From Fimbriimonadaceae bacterium (GTDB lineage Bacteria; Armatimonadota; Fimbriimonadia; Fimbriimonadales; Fimbriimonadaceae): DNA of 33,235 bases. Positions 7,875 through 15,947 of the stretch are shown here, in pieces. The position numbers were made by a program, and so were the translations under genes. Within the stretch, counting starts at the first letter, position 1, and every line of letters begins with the position of its first letter. Below the pieces are notes generated by a model, which did not search any database, had not been told where the DNA came from, and saw nothing but the letters and a program-made list of their open reading frames with translations. The stretch is taken from the NCBI GenBank assembly GCA_025455775.1, contig JALOLT010000064.1, forward strand, positions 1-33,235. The letters are read 5' to 3'.

Positions 7875-9023
7875 ATGAGCCACCAAGTCTATATTTTCGA
7901 CACAACCCTTCGTGACGGCGAGCAGAGCCCTGGCGTGCACCTGAACATGGAGCAAAAGCTGACCATCGGCCTTGCTCTCGTTGATCTTGGTGTGAATGTT
8001 GTCGAAGCTGGCTTCCCCATTAGCTCGCCGGGAGACTTCGAATCAGTGAACATGCTGAGTCGGGAGTTGAAAGGCGTGACGGTTTGCGGCCTGACGAGAG
8101 CCAAGGCCCGGGATATCGAAGTTGCCGCCGAAGCCCTGCGACCAGCCGAACGGCCGAGAATTCATACGGGGCTCGGAGTGAGCAACAACCACTTAGAGTT
8201 TAAGCTCCGGATGTCTAAGGAGGAGGCCCTGGAGGTTGGCGTGAACTCTGTCAAGCTGGCCCGGAACTTTGTAGAGGACGTCGAGTATTTCATGGAAGAC
8301 TCGGGAAGGGCAGATCGCGACTATGTCTACAAGGTGGTCGAAGAAGTGATTAAGGCAGGCGCAACTGTCATCAACGTCCCAGACACCACTGGCTACACAG
8401 CTCCTGATGAGTACCACGATCTGATCAAGGGAATCATTGACAATGTTCCGAACTCGGACAAAGCCATTTTCAGCTGCCACTGCCACAACGACCTCGGGAT
8501 GGCAACAGCCAATACCCTGGCGGGGGTCTTGGGTGGGGCGCGCCAGGTCGAGGTTACGATGAATGGAATTGGTGAGAGAGCGGGGAACACTGCTCTTGAA
8601 GAGGTCGTGATGGCCCTCGCAATTCGAAAGGAACGGTTTCAATGCGAGACGACGATTCACAGCAGGAAGCTTCTCGAAGTATCCCGCCTGGTGAGCAATC
8701 TTACAGGAATGTTGATTCAGCGAAACAAAGCAGTTGTTGGAGCGAACGCCTACGCTCACTCCTCAGGAATCCACCAAGACGGGGTTTTGAAAGAACGATC
8801 GACTTATGAGATCATCGACCCAGAGATGGTGGGAGCTGCTAAGACTGAGATCATCCTGACCGCTCGCAGTGGGAGGCATGGACTCAAACATCGATTGTCC
8901 GAACTTGGCTTCAACTTCCCAGACGAGCGGTTCGAGATGATCTATGAGGAATTCTGCCGCCTAGCTGATACCAAATCCGAGGTGAACGATCAGGATTTAC
9001 GCGAACTCGTTCTGGTTCGTTAG
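7875..9023 (+). CDS. leuA: 2-isopropylmalate synthase, catalytic part only (no leucine-binding domain)
   Basis: First step of leucine biosynthesis: acetyl-CoA plus 2-oxoisovalerate gives 2-isopropylmalate. Translation from ATG 7875 gives 382 residues beginning MSHQVYIFDTTLRDGEQSPG, the classic active-site start of the family. Metal and substrate motifs follow: VPDTTGY, the HCHNDLG metal ligands, GIGERAGNTALEEVVMAL, and HSSGIHQDGVLK with TYEIIDPE, which point to LeuA rather than homocitrate or citramalate synthase. The linker motif SGRHGLKHRL is present. The protein ends just after this linker, whereas LeuA is usually about 510-520 residues with a C-terminal regulatory dimer domain. The stop is followed directly by terminator hairpins, so no broken remnant is visible. 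No other leu or ilv genes are nearby. Expected to be insensitive to leucine feedback; a related acyl-transfer role cannot be excluded. Confidence 0.88.
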   Translation: MSHQVYIFDTTLRDGEQSPGVHLNMEQKLTIGLALVDLGVNVVEAGFPISSPGDFESVNMLSRELKGVTVCGLTRAKARDIEVAAEALRPAERPRIHTGLGVSNNHLEFKLRMSKEEALEVGVNSVKLARNFVEDVEYFMEDSGRADRDYVYKVVEEVIKAGATVINVPDTTGYTAPDEYHDLIKGIIDNVPNSDKAIFSCHCHNDLGMATANTLAGVLGGARQVEVTMNGIGERAGNTALEEVVMALAIRKERFQCETTIHSRKLLEVSRLVSNLTGMLIQRNKAVVGANAYAHSSGIHQDGVLKERSTYEIIDPEMVGAAKTEIILTARSGRHGLKHRLSELGFNFPDERFEMIYEEFCRLADTKSEVNDQDLRELVLVR

Positions 9024-9062
9024 AAGGGTAGGAGACAAAAAGCGACTGTCTCAAATGTGATA

Positions 9063-9102
9063 AAGCCCCTCTCCCCCGTAAAAATACTGAGGGGAGGGGC
9101 TT
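9063..9102. terminator. GC-rich inverted repeat downstream of leuA
   Basis: AAGCCCCTC at 9063 pairs with GAGGGGCTT ending at 9102, with a further partly paired C/G stretch and an A-rich loop. No strong T-run follows on the plus strand. It may help termination or protect the 3' end. Confidence 0.4.
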
Positions 9103-9150
9103 CTGGGAAGAAGGCTGCAAGTCACGGGGCGGCGCCTTTGGGTGGAAACA

Positions 9151-9197
9151 AAAAAAGGAGGGCTGCCTCTTTAAAGACAGCCCATTTTCGCTTTTGA
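9151..9197. terminator. Bidirectional Rho-independent terminator between leuA and the Bax inhibitor-like gene
   Basis: GGGCTG (9160-9165) pairs with CAGCCC (9178-9183) around the self-complementary TCTTTAAAGA. Rightward it is followed by ATTTTCGCTTTT; leftward it is followed by TCC and seven T (the A-run ending at 9156). It sits between two convergent genes, so it can end both transcripts. Confidence 0.8.
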
Positions 9198-9202
9198 CTC
9201 GC

Positions 9203-9970
9203 TTATCGCGGAGAGGCAATCTTGCGAAGAAGGTTCAAGATCTCAATGTAGAGCCAGATCAGGGTCACCATCAGGGCAAAGCTGGCGTACCATTCCATAT
9301 ACTTCGGGGCGCGACCCTCAACGCCTCTTTCGATGATATCGAAGTCAAGGAGCAGATTAAAGGCAGCGAGACCGACCACAAAGACCGAAAATCCAATGCC
9401 GATCCAGCCACTCCCATAGATGGGGATTTGCCAGACTCCGGACCAGAAAAGACTCACCACGAAACTCCCAACGTAGAGAATCATAATCGCGGCGGTTGCT
9501 CCCATCACAACCGAGCGGAACATCTGGGTTACGCGGATGATTCGGGTGGCGTAGAGGGCAAACATCACGGCGAAGGCAACCAGCGTCGCAACAACAGCCA
9601 TCGGCACAATCCCAGCCCACTGGGTGTTGGCAAACATCTGGCTTGTTACGAAAGAGATGGCACCCACAAAGACGCCCTGAAACGTCGCGTACAGGGGAGC
9701 CGTGATGGGGCTTGCTTGTGGTTTGAAAAAGGTAATCAGAGCGATTACAAATCCGATGATGACACACCCGATTGCGATTCCTAAACCGGCTGAACCCATA
9801 CTGGCAGTCAGCATCCAGCCGACCGCTGCCATGACGACAGTGATGGCCAGAAGAAGCCCAGACTTTTGCATGGTGCCAGCCAGAGTCATGGGTGACGTCG
9901 TAACGGCAAAGTTGTGACCAGTCATCACGTCATTTCGGAAGACTGGGTTGCTGGAACGAAAACTGTTCAT
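9203..9970 (-). CDS. Bax inhibitor-1 / YccA family membrane protein
   Basis: A 255-residue integral membrane protein of the BI-1 (TMBIM) family. After a soluble N-terminus of about 30 residues it has seven hydrophobic helices. The C-terminal half carries family features: an acidic NLLLDFDIIERG segment in the sixth helix region and the closing GRAPKYMEWYASFALMVTLI with ILNLLRKIA. Eukaryotic and bacterial members are proton-sensitive calcium leak channels or interact with FtsH, by family knowledge; the role here is not shown. The ATG at 9970 is preceded by GAGG ten bases upstream. It is transcribed alone, divergent from the UPF0182 gene, and ends at the shared terminator. Confidence 0.88.
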   Translation of the reverse strand: MNSFRSSNPVFRNDVMTGHNFAVTTSPMTLAGTMQKSGLLLAITVVMAAVGWMLTASMGSAGLGIAIGCVIIGFVIALITFFKPQASPITAPLYATFQGVFVGAISFVTSQMFANTQWAGIVPMAVVATLVAFAVMFALYATRIIRVTQMFRSVVMGATAAIMILYVGSFVVSLFWSGVWQIPIYGSGWIGIGFSVFVVGLAAFNLLLDFDIIERGVEGRAPKYMEWYASFALMVTLIWLYIEILNLLRKIASPR

Positions 9971-10086
9971 TCGTAGATAAGCCTCAAGCTACTGCATATG
10001 ACGGTCCTTTGAAACGGAACGTTGCAGCAGTCGGGACACATAAGTACAGTTTGGGGGTCAAAGGTCGCGAGGGCCAAACCAAGTCT

Positions 10087-10106
10087 GTTAACTCGAGTAT
10101 GTTAAC
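10087..10106. repeat. Two GTTAAC palindromes around a CTCGAG, just before the UPF0182 start
   Basis: The 20 bp GTTAACTCGAGTATGTTAAC contains two copies of the palindrome GTTAAC eight bases apart, with a CTCGAG palindrome overlapping the first. It abuts the possible GTG start at 10107. An operator is possible but unsupported by any other copy. Confidence 0.3.
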
Positions 10107-10112
10107 GTGACG

Positions 10113-12947
10113 ATGAGAAAAGTACGTCTCAGAACGGTTGAGGGAGAGGAGCAACAGTCGGGCAAGGGATTTCTGGTTTGGGCGGTGGTGCTGGCCTTGG
10201 TGGTCGCAGTTTTTTCGCTCTTTGGAAAGTACACCGAATGGCAGTGGTTTTTGCATGACGCTCGCCAACCGGAGGTCTTCTTAAAGGGGATCGGGACTGA
10301 AGCAGGTCTTTGGGTCTTTGGATTTGTCCTGGCAGCAATTCCCCTCTACCTGACGACGCAATACTGCCTCAAGATGAAGGTGAAGCTACCGCCGCGTGAT
10401 CTGAATACAATGGCAGCTGCGAGCGATATCCTTTGGGTTGGGATTCAGAAGGCAGCCAAGCCTGTCTCGATCGTTCTGGCGATCTTGTTTGGAATTCTCA
10501 CCGGCAATTCTCTCACTGGTCGGGTCGAGAGCTTTTGGATGTTCCGTTACGGAGGCGATTTTGGGGTGAAGGATCCCGTTTTCAACCTCGATCTCGGCTT
10601 CTATGCCTTCAAACTCCCGTTCTTGCAGACCATTCTTGGGTCGTTTACTGGGGTCGTGGCTCTTTGTGCTGGTGTGATGGCGATCCTCTACTTTCTCGCT
10701 GGTTCCGCGGTGAATGTTGGGGGCGGAGAGTTTGACCGGAAGCACCTCCACAGCCACGTCTGCACCTTAGGCGGGGTGATCTTGATCCTGGTCGGTGCTT
10801 CCATGATCTTGGGCCGGTATAGCAGCTTGACGGAGGTGGGGGAGACCTTTCCCGGCCCAGGATTCGCTCAAAACCAAGCCCTTGACTTCATGCTTGTAGC
10901 AGGGGTTTTGGGGATTGTTGTTGGTCTGTTGACTCTCGTGAACCCATTCTGGCGCAAAGATTTCAAGATTCCCATCGTGGGGGCAAGTGTCTGGGCAGCC
11001 TTGTCGTTCATTGTCCTTGGCCTCGTTCCGGGACTCATCAATTCGCTCTACGTTACTCCCAACCGCTTGACAGTCGAGCGTCCCTTCGTCGAGCGGGCGA
11101 TTCAGATGACTCGCTACGCCTACGGACTCGATATTCCTGGTGGTCGCGCCATTGAGGTGAATAACTTTGTCGTTCAACCTTCTCCGACAGCCCAAGAACT
11201 CGCTGCCAGCAAGCAGACTCTCGATAACATGCGACTGTGGGATCCGGAGGTTCTGCTCGGGGTACTGGACGGCCTTCAAGGGCTTCGACCCTACTACACC
11301 TTTCCGGATGTTGACATCGACCGCTACATGATCAATGGTGAACAGAGGATGGTGATGCTCTCCGCCAGGAACATCAACGCAGACGGTCTTTCGCCTGGGA
11401 GCAAGAACTGGCAGACCACTCACCTGAAGTACACCCACGGATTTGGCTTGGTGATGTCGAAAGTGAACGAGGCAGGAGCGAGTGGTCGGCCTCAGTTCAT
11501 TATCGAGAACGTTCCGCCAGTTAGCCGGATGGGTCAAGAAGTCACCCAGCCGAGGGTCTACTTCAGCGATTACAGACGGAGTATTCAAGAGCGCGAGGGA
11601 TATGTCCTCTTGCGCACCAACACCAAAGAGTTTGACTACCCAGCTCAGAGTGAGCAAGAGTACGTCTGGACAGGAACGAGAGGCATTCCAGTAGGCCCGA
11701 TCTTAAACAAGATTGCGATGAGTCTTCGTTTCGGGGATGGCAACCTGTTCGTCAGTCGCGACCTCAATTCTGAAACCAGGCTCATTTTCCGCCGAGACTT
11801 CACGGATCGGGCGGAGCAGATCTACCCGATGCTCCGGTTTGATCAAGACCCTTACATGGTGTTGCACGAGGGAAGGATTTTCTGGATTTTGGATGGCTAC
11901 ACAACGTCGCGCCACATCCCCTACTCCCAGACCCTCATCACGGCCCAAGGACGGCTGAACTACATCAGAAATTCAGCGAAGGTCATCATGGATGCCTACA
12001 CAGGCGATATGACTGCCTACGTCATGGACGAGAAGGAACCTGTTATCGCGATGATTCGCAGGGCCTTTCCAGGGTTGATCAAACCCTTGAGCGAGATGCC
12101 GGAGGGGCTCAGACCTCATTTGCGTTATGGTGAAGATTTCTTTCTCCAGCAGGCTCAGATCCTCACCACGTACCACGTGACCGACGCCACCGTCTTTTTG
12201 AATAACGAGGACGCTTGGCAGATCCCGACAGAAATCGGGCGAGGCAATAACGCTGAGCCGATCAAGCCTTACTATGTCCAGATTGGTCTGCCTGGCGAGA
12301 ATCGTCAGGGATTCATGCTGATCATGCCTTTCTCTCCCGTAGGTAAGGAAAACATGATCGGCTGGATGGCTGCGATGAACGACGGCCAGGATTACGGCCG
12401 GTTGCTTCTCTACAAATTCCCGAAGGATAGCCAGACGCCAGGGCCTTCCCAGATGGAAGCGACCTTCAATGCTGACCGAGAGGTGGCAGAAGTCAACCGA
12501 CTCCTGAACAATAACCAGTCTCGAATCGTCCCGGGGAACCTTTTGGTCATTCCCATCGGGAGCTCGATTCTTTATGTCAAGCCTCTCTTCTTGCAGTCCA
12601 CAACCGCTGGTATTCGCCCCATTCCAGAGCTCAAGAAGGTGATTTTGGGACTTCCCAATAACCGCGTTGTGATGGGGGATAGTTACCAGGAGGCACTGGA
12701 GCTCTTGTTCGGCAAGGGCAGAGCTCCAGTCGAGGCCCAGGCTCCTCCGACCGGGGCGACCACCGAGCCGAGCCAACCGAGTCAGGCAAGCCAGGCACCG
12801 ACTCTCTCTGCGGAAGCCCTTGAACAAGTGCGTCGAATCGGAAAGCTTCTGGATGATGCGGACGCAGCCCTGAGGCAAGGAGACTTCGCCCGTTACGGTC
12901 AGCTCCAGCAGCAGGCCAGGGACGCCATCAAGCAGTTGTCTCCCTAA
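10113..12947 (+). CDS. UPF0182 (COG1615) family large membrane protein
   Basis: A 944-residue protein of the uncharacterised UPF0182 family. The first third holds about seven membrane helices, including the WQWFLHDARQPEVF and FGVKDPVFNLDLGFY motifs typical of the family. After it comes a large extracytoplasmic domain (about 320-850) with conserved blocks such as YGLD, PYYTFPDVDIDRY, RMVMLSARN, YTHGFG and MPFSP. It ends with an A/P/T/S/Q-rich linker and an alpha-helical tail. Length is normal for the family. A GTG six bases upstream (10107) is an equally possible start; neither has a strong ribosome site. aroA follows after 21 bp, which suggests a shared transcript but no functional link. No biochemical function is known for the family. 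Confidence 0.88.
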   Translation: MRKVRLRTVEGEEQQSGKGFLVWAVVLALVVAVFSLFGKYTEWQWFLHDARQPEVFLKGIGTEAGLWVFGFVLAAIPLYLTTQYCLKMKVKLPPRDLNTMAAASDILWVGIQKAAKPVSIVLAILFGILTGNSLTGRVESFWMFRYGGDFGVKDPVFNLDLGFYAFKLPFLQTILGSFTGVVALCAGVMAILYFLAGSAVNVGGGEFDRKHLHSHVCTLGGVILILVGASMILGRYSSLTEVGETFPGPGFAQNQALDFMLVAGVLGIVVGLLTLVNPFWRKDFKIPIVGASVWAALSFIVLGLVPGLINSLYVTPNRLTVERPFVERAIQMTRYAYGLDIPGGRAIEVNNFVVQPSPTAQELAASKQTLDNMRLWDPEVLLGVLDGLQGLRPYYTFPDVDIDRYMINGEQRMVMLSARNINADGLSPGSKNWQTTHLKYTHGFGLVMSKVNEAGASGRPQFIIENVPPVSRMGQEVTQPRVYFSDYRRSIQEREGYVLLRTNTKEFDYPAQSEQEYVWTGTRGIPVGPILNKIAMSLRFGDGNLFVSRDLNSETRLIFRRDFTDRAEQIYPMLRFDQDPYMVLHEGRIFWILDGYTTSRHIPYSQTLITAQGRLNYIRNSAKVIMDAYTGDMTAYVMDEKEPVIAMIRRAFPGLIKPLSEMPEGLRPHLRYGEDFFLQQAQILTTYHVTDATVFLNNEDAWQIPTEIGRGNNAEPIKPYYVQIGLPGENRQGFMLIMPFSPVGKENMIGWMAAMNDGQDYGRLLLYKFPKDSQTPGPSQMEATFNADREVAEVNRLLNNNQSRIVPGNLLVIPIGSSILYVKPLFLQSTTAGIRPIPELKKVILGLPNNRVVMGDSYQEALELLFGKGRAPVEAQAPPTGATTEPSQPSQASQAPTLSAEALEQVRRIGKLLDDADAALRQGDFARYGQLQQQARDAIKQLSP

Positions 12948-12968
12948 TCGTGCCATCCTTTTGGACTG

Positions 12969-14345
12969 ATGGGCAAGGTTTTGACTGTTTCCCGTGTCGC
13001 AGGTTTCGAGGGGGTCGTGAGACCCCCTTCCGACAAGTCTCTGACCCATCGAGCCTATATCCTTGCTGCCATGGCAAAGCCAGGCTCTGCCTCTGTGATC
13101 GACGCTGGAGAAGCCTATATGGACGTCCCTGGCGGAGTCTCGTTCTCGAGGATTCCAGGCACTTATGAGTCCACTATTCAAGATTCTCTTCGGGGAGAAG
13201 ACTGCGAAGCCACTCTGGAATGTCTGAAAGCCCTGGGGCGTTTTGGCGAACATCTGAGCGCGACTGAGACGAGGATCTTTGGCGGACCAGAGGAGTGGCA
13301 CTCTCCCGAGTCCCCCTTGGATTGCGGGAACAGTGGCACCACCATGAGGCTCCTTTGCGGCGTTCTGGCCGGACTCCCTGGGGTCGAGGCGCGTCTGGTG
13401 GGGGATGCTTCTCTCACCCGCAGGCCCATGGGCAGGGTGGCAGAACCTCTCCGTCAAATGGGAGCCTCGATTGTCGGGGAATCTTCCCCATTGGAAATTT
13501 CCGGAAAACCCTTGAGAGCCATCGACTACCAGAGCAAAGTTGCGAGTGCCCAGGTGAAGTCCTGTGTTCTGCTGGCTGGTTTGAACGCAACGGGGACGAC
13601 TTGGACGAGCGAGCCAGCTCTCAGCCGTGACCACACAGAACGGATGCTCACTGCCTTAGGGGTTGAGTTACAAAGATCCGACCTTCTGCGAGTTGGAGTC
13701 GAAGGCGGGCAAGTTTGGGGTGGATTTAATTTCCGGGTTCCCGCCGACATCAGCAGTGCCGCCTTTTGGATGGTGGCGGCCGCCTGCACTCCCGGTGCTC
13801 GCGTCACCCTGCAACAGGTGGGTGTGAATCAGACTCGAACCGGCATCCTCGACGTCTTCGAACAAACTGGCGTAAAGGTGGAAATCCACCGCGAGACCGA
13901 AGAATTGGGCGAGCCAGTCGCAGACTTAACCGTCACAGGGCCAGCCGAACTTAAACCCTTCCACATTTCTGGCGACTTGGTACCGCGCCTGATTGACGAG
14001 ATCCCTGTTCTCGCTGTCCTTGCGACCCAAGCAACTGGCCAGTCAACCATTCGGGATGCGAGAGAATTGAGGGTGAAAGAGTCGGATCGGATCGCGAAGA
14101 TTGCCGAGGGTCTGGGAGAAATGGGAGCAAGGGTTGAGACTTTCGAGGACGGGCTCTCGATTGTTGGGAAAACAGCCCTGAGCGAGGGGACGATCGTGGC
14201 AGGAGGCGATCACCGCATCGCAATGAGCTTTGCAATCGCTGGCTCTCTGGCTTCGGGAACGACCACCATTGTGGGAGCAGAGTCGATTGCTACCAGCTAC
14301 CCGGATTTTTTTGAACACTATGACGAACTTGCCAAATCGGAATGA
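12969..14345 (+). CDS. aroA: 3-phosphoshikimate 1-carboxyvinyltransferase (EPSP synthase)
   Basis: Sixth step of the shikimate pathway: transfers enolpyruvyl from PEP to shikimate-3-phosphate. In 458 residues the family signatures are clear: PPSDKSLTHRA (19-29, catalytic lysine K23), LDCGNSGTTMRLL (117-129), LTRRPMGR, SAQVKSCVLLAGL, SRDHTERML, LVPRLIDEIPVLAVLA and LRVKESDRI with GDHRIAMSFAIAG at the end. Most homologues are about 425-435 residues. The excess is an insertion of roughly 28 residues at about 41-68, between the first helix and the GEDCEATL helix. All catalytic blocks are intact, so it should be active. Its last 26 bp overlap the cmk start, as expected for co-translated genes. Confidence 0.93.
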   Translation: MGKVLTVSRVAGFEGVVRPPSDKSLTHRAYILAAMAKPGSASVIDAGEAYMDVPGGVSFSRIPGTYESTIQDSLRGEDCEATLECLKALGRFGEHLSATETRIFGGPEEWHSPESPLDCGNSGTTMRLLCGVLAGLPGVEARLVGDASLTRRPMGRVAEPLRQMGASIVGESSPLEISGKPLRAIDYQSKVASAQVKSCVLLAGLNATGTTWTSEPALSRDHTERMLTALGVELQRSDLLRVGVEGGQVWGGFNFRVPADISSAAFWMVAAACTPGARVTLQQVGVNQTRTGILDVFEQTGVKVEIHRETEELGEPVADLTVTGPAELKPFHISGDLVPRLIDEIPVLAVLATQATGQSTIRDARELRVKESDRIAKIAEGLGEMGARVETFEDGLSIVGKTALSEGTIVAGGDHRIAMSFAIAGSLASGTTTIVGAESIATSYPDFFEHYDELAKSE

Positions 14346-14994
14346 CCTTATCGCGATCGACGGCCCAGCAGGGAGCGGAAAATCAACTGTCGCGAAGCTG
14401 TTAAGCCAATTGACTGGCCTCAAAGTTCTTGACACTGGTGCAATGTACCGCTGCCTCGCCCTTAAGGCTCTCCAAGAAGGGATCTCGCAGGATGATGAAG
14501 AGAAGTTGGTTGAGCTCGGGAATCGAACGGACATCTCCTTTGGGGGGACTGGCGGGGAGGTTCCTTATCTCGATGGTGAACCGGTGGGAGAGGAAATTCG
14601 GACGCTCGAAGTCGGGCAAGCTGCCAGCCAGATCAGCACCTTACCAGGAGTGCGGAGCATTTTGGTGGCTCAGCAAAAGTCAGTGATTTCCCAAGGAGGC
14701 TACATCCTCGAAGGAAGGGACGTCACGACTGTCGTCGCGCCTGATGCAAGTCTCAAGATCTTTCTGACCGCCTCAATCGAGGAAAGAGCCCGCCGACGCT
14801 GGCTCCAAATGAAGGAAACATCTCCCGAAACTCCTCTCACAGATGTTGTCATTGATGTCGTTCGGCGTGATCATCGCGACTACACCAGAAATGATAGTCC
14901 TCTTCAATTAGCAGTCGATGCAGTGATTGTGGAGACCTTTGGACTCAATCCTCGCGAAGTGGCGGAAAAGATTGCGTCACTCTTGCCTGGCTAG
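14320..14994 (+). CDS. cmk: Cytidylate kinase
   Basis: Phosphorylates CMP and dCMP with ATP. The 224-residue protein from ATG 14320 starts with the P-loop GPAGSGKS (15-22), then the CMP-binding LDTGAMYRC, ILEGRDVTTVVAPDA, the lid region with ERARRRWLQMK and the closing RRDHRDYTRNDSPLQLAVDAV. The frame is open further upstream inside aroA, but conserved sequence begins eight residues after this ATG. The start is within the 3' end of aroA (26 bp overlap). The aroA-cmk adjacency is common in bacteria. dapA follows after 17 bp. Confidence 0.93.
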   Translation: MTNLPNRNDLIAIDGPAGSGKSTVAKLLSQLTGLKVLDTGAMYRCLALKALQEGISQDDEEKLVELGNRTDISFGGTGGEVPYLDGEPVGEEIRTLEVGQAASQISTLPGVRSILVAQQKSVISQGGYILEGRDVTTVVAPDASLKIFLTASIEERARRRWLQMKETSPETPLTDVVIDVVRRDHRDYTRNDSPLQLAVDAVIVETFGLNPREVAEKIASLLPG

Positions 14995-15011
14995 AAAAGT
15001 ATCCTATAAAG

Positions 15012-15947
15012 ATGGGATCTTTTCGTGGCCAGAAAGATTGGGGCAGCCTCCTCACGGCGATGGTAACCCCCTTTAATGAAGCGGGGGAAATTAACGAATC
15101 AGAAGTTCGAAGAATTGCTCGCTGGTTGGTCAGGGATCAGAGCAACGATGGGATTGTCGTAGCTGGGACGACTGGGGAGTCTCCGACTCTCTCGCCCGAG
15201 GAGAAGCTCCGCCTCTTGGAAATAGTTCTCGACGAGGTGGGGAGCGAAGCGGCAATTGTCTTTGGCGCAGGCACCTACGACACGAGGGAGTCAGTTCATC
15301 TCACTCATGAGGCTAGTCAAAGGGGAGCTCACGGAATTATGGCTGTCAATCCCTACTACAACCGGCCGGGTCAGGAGGGGCTTGAAGCTCATTTTCGCGA
15401 AATTGCCGGAGCGACCCAGCTTCCCGTGATGCTCTACAACATCCAGCCTCGCAGCGCCATCAACCTTGAGACGGAAACCTTGTTACGGCTGGCAGAGGTC
15501 GAAAACATTGTCGCGGTCAAAGAAGCAAGTGGCAATCTCAACCAGATCACAGACATTTGTTCGCAGCTACCACACGGCTTTCGAGTCTACAGCGGCGATG
15601 ACGGACTCATCCTTCCGACCCTCAGCGTTGGGGGAGTTGGGCTGGTGTCGGTTGCTGCCCACTGCATCGGGAAAGATCTCAAGGCGGTGATTTCAAAGTA
15701 TGCTGCCGAGCCCCTAAAGGCCAGACAGTCGTTCCACCGCGTCTTGCCCTTTATCCGCGCAATTTTTGCGCAACCGAGCCCGGTTCCCATCAAATACTGT
15801 CTTTCACGACTCGGGTTCGACTGCCGCAGCGTCAGGCTCCCACTTGTGGAACTTCGGCGAAACTCTCAGCATGACCTTGATTCAGTGATGGTGAGATGTG
15901 GTCTCCTAGACGCTGCTCAAGCTGGGCTCGTCGAATGGCGAGGTTAA
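15012..15947 (+). CDS. dapA: 4-hydroxy-tetrahydrodipicolinate synthase
   Basis: Condenses pyruvate with aspartate semialdehyde in the lysine/diaminopimelate pathway. A 311-residue TIM-barrel protein with GTTGES (52-57, T53/T54 relay), the tyrosine Y142 in LYNIQPRSAINL, R147, the Schiff-base lysine K170 in VAVKEASGN, and SGDDGLILPTLSVGG. The YNIQPRSA loop differs slightly from the usual YNVPGRTG but keeps the key Tyr and Arg. Length is a little above the usual 290-300 because of the N- and C-terminal ends. A related N-acetylneuraminate lyase-type aldolase is possible but less likely. It ends with a 4-bp overlap with the convergent flhA. Confidence 0.9.
   Translation: MGSFRGQKDWGSLLTAMVTPFNEAGEINESEVRRIARWLVRDQSNDGIVVAGTTGESPTLSPEEKLRLLEIVLDEVGSEAAIVFGAGTYDTRESVHLTHEASQRGAHGIMAVNPYYNRPGQEGLEAHFREIAGATQLPVMLYNIQPRSAINLETETLLRLAEVENIVAVKEASGNLNQITDICSQLPHGFRVYSGDDGLILPTLSVGGVGLVSVAAHCIGKDLKAVISKYAAEPLKARQSFHRVLPFIRAIFAQPSPVPIKYCLSRLGFDCRSVRLPLVELRRNSQHDLDSVMVRCGLLDAAQAGLVEWRG

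Noticed and set aside
11973-13634. Leftward 553-residue frame
   Set aside because: Antisense shadow of the UPF0182 and aroA genes; the translation has no domain pattern.
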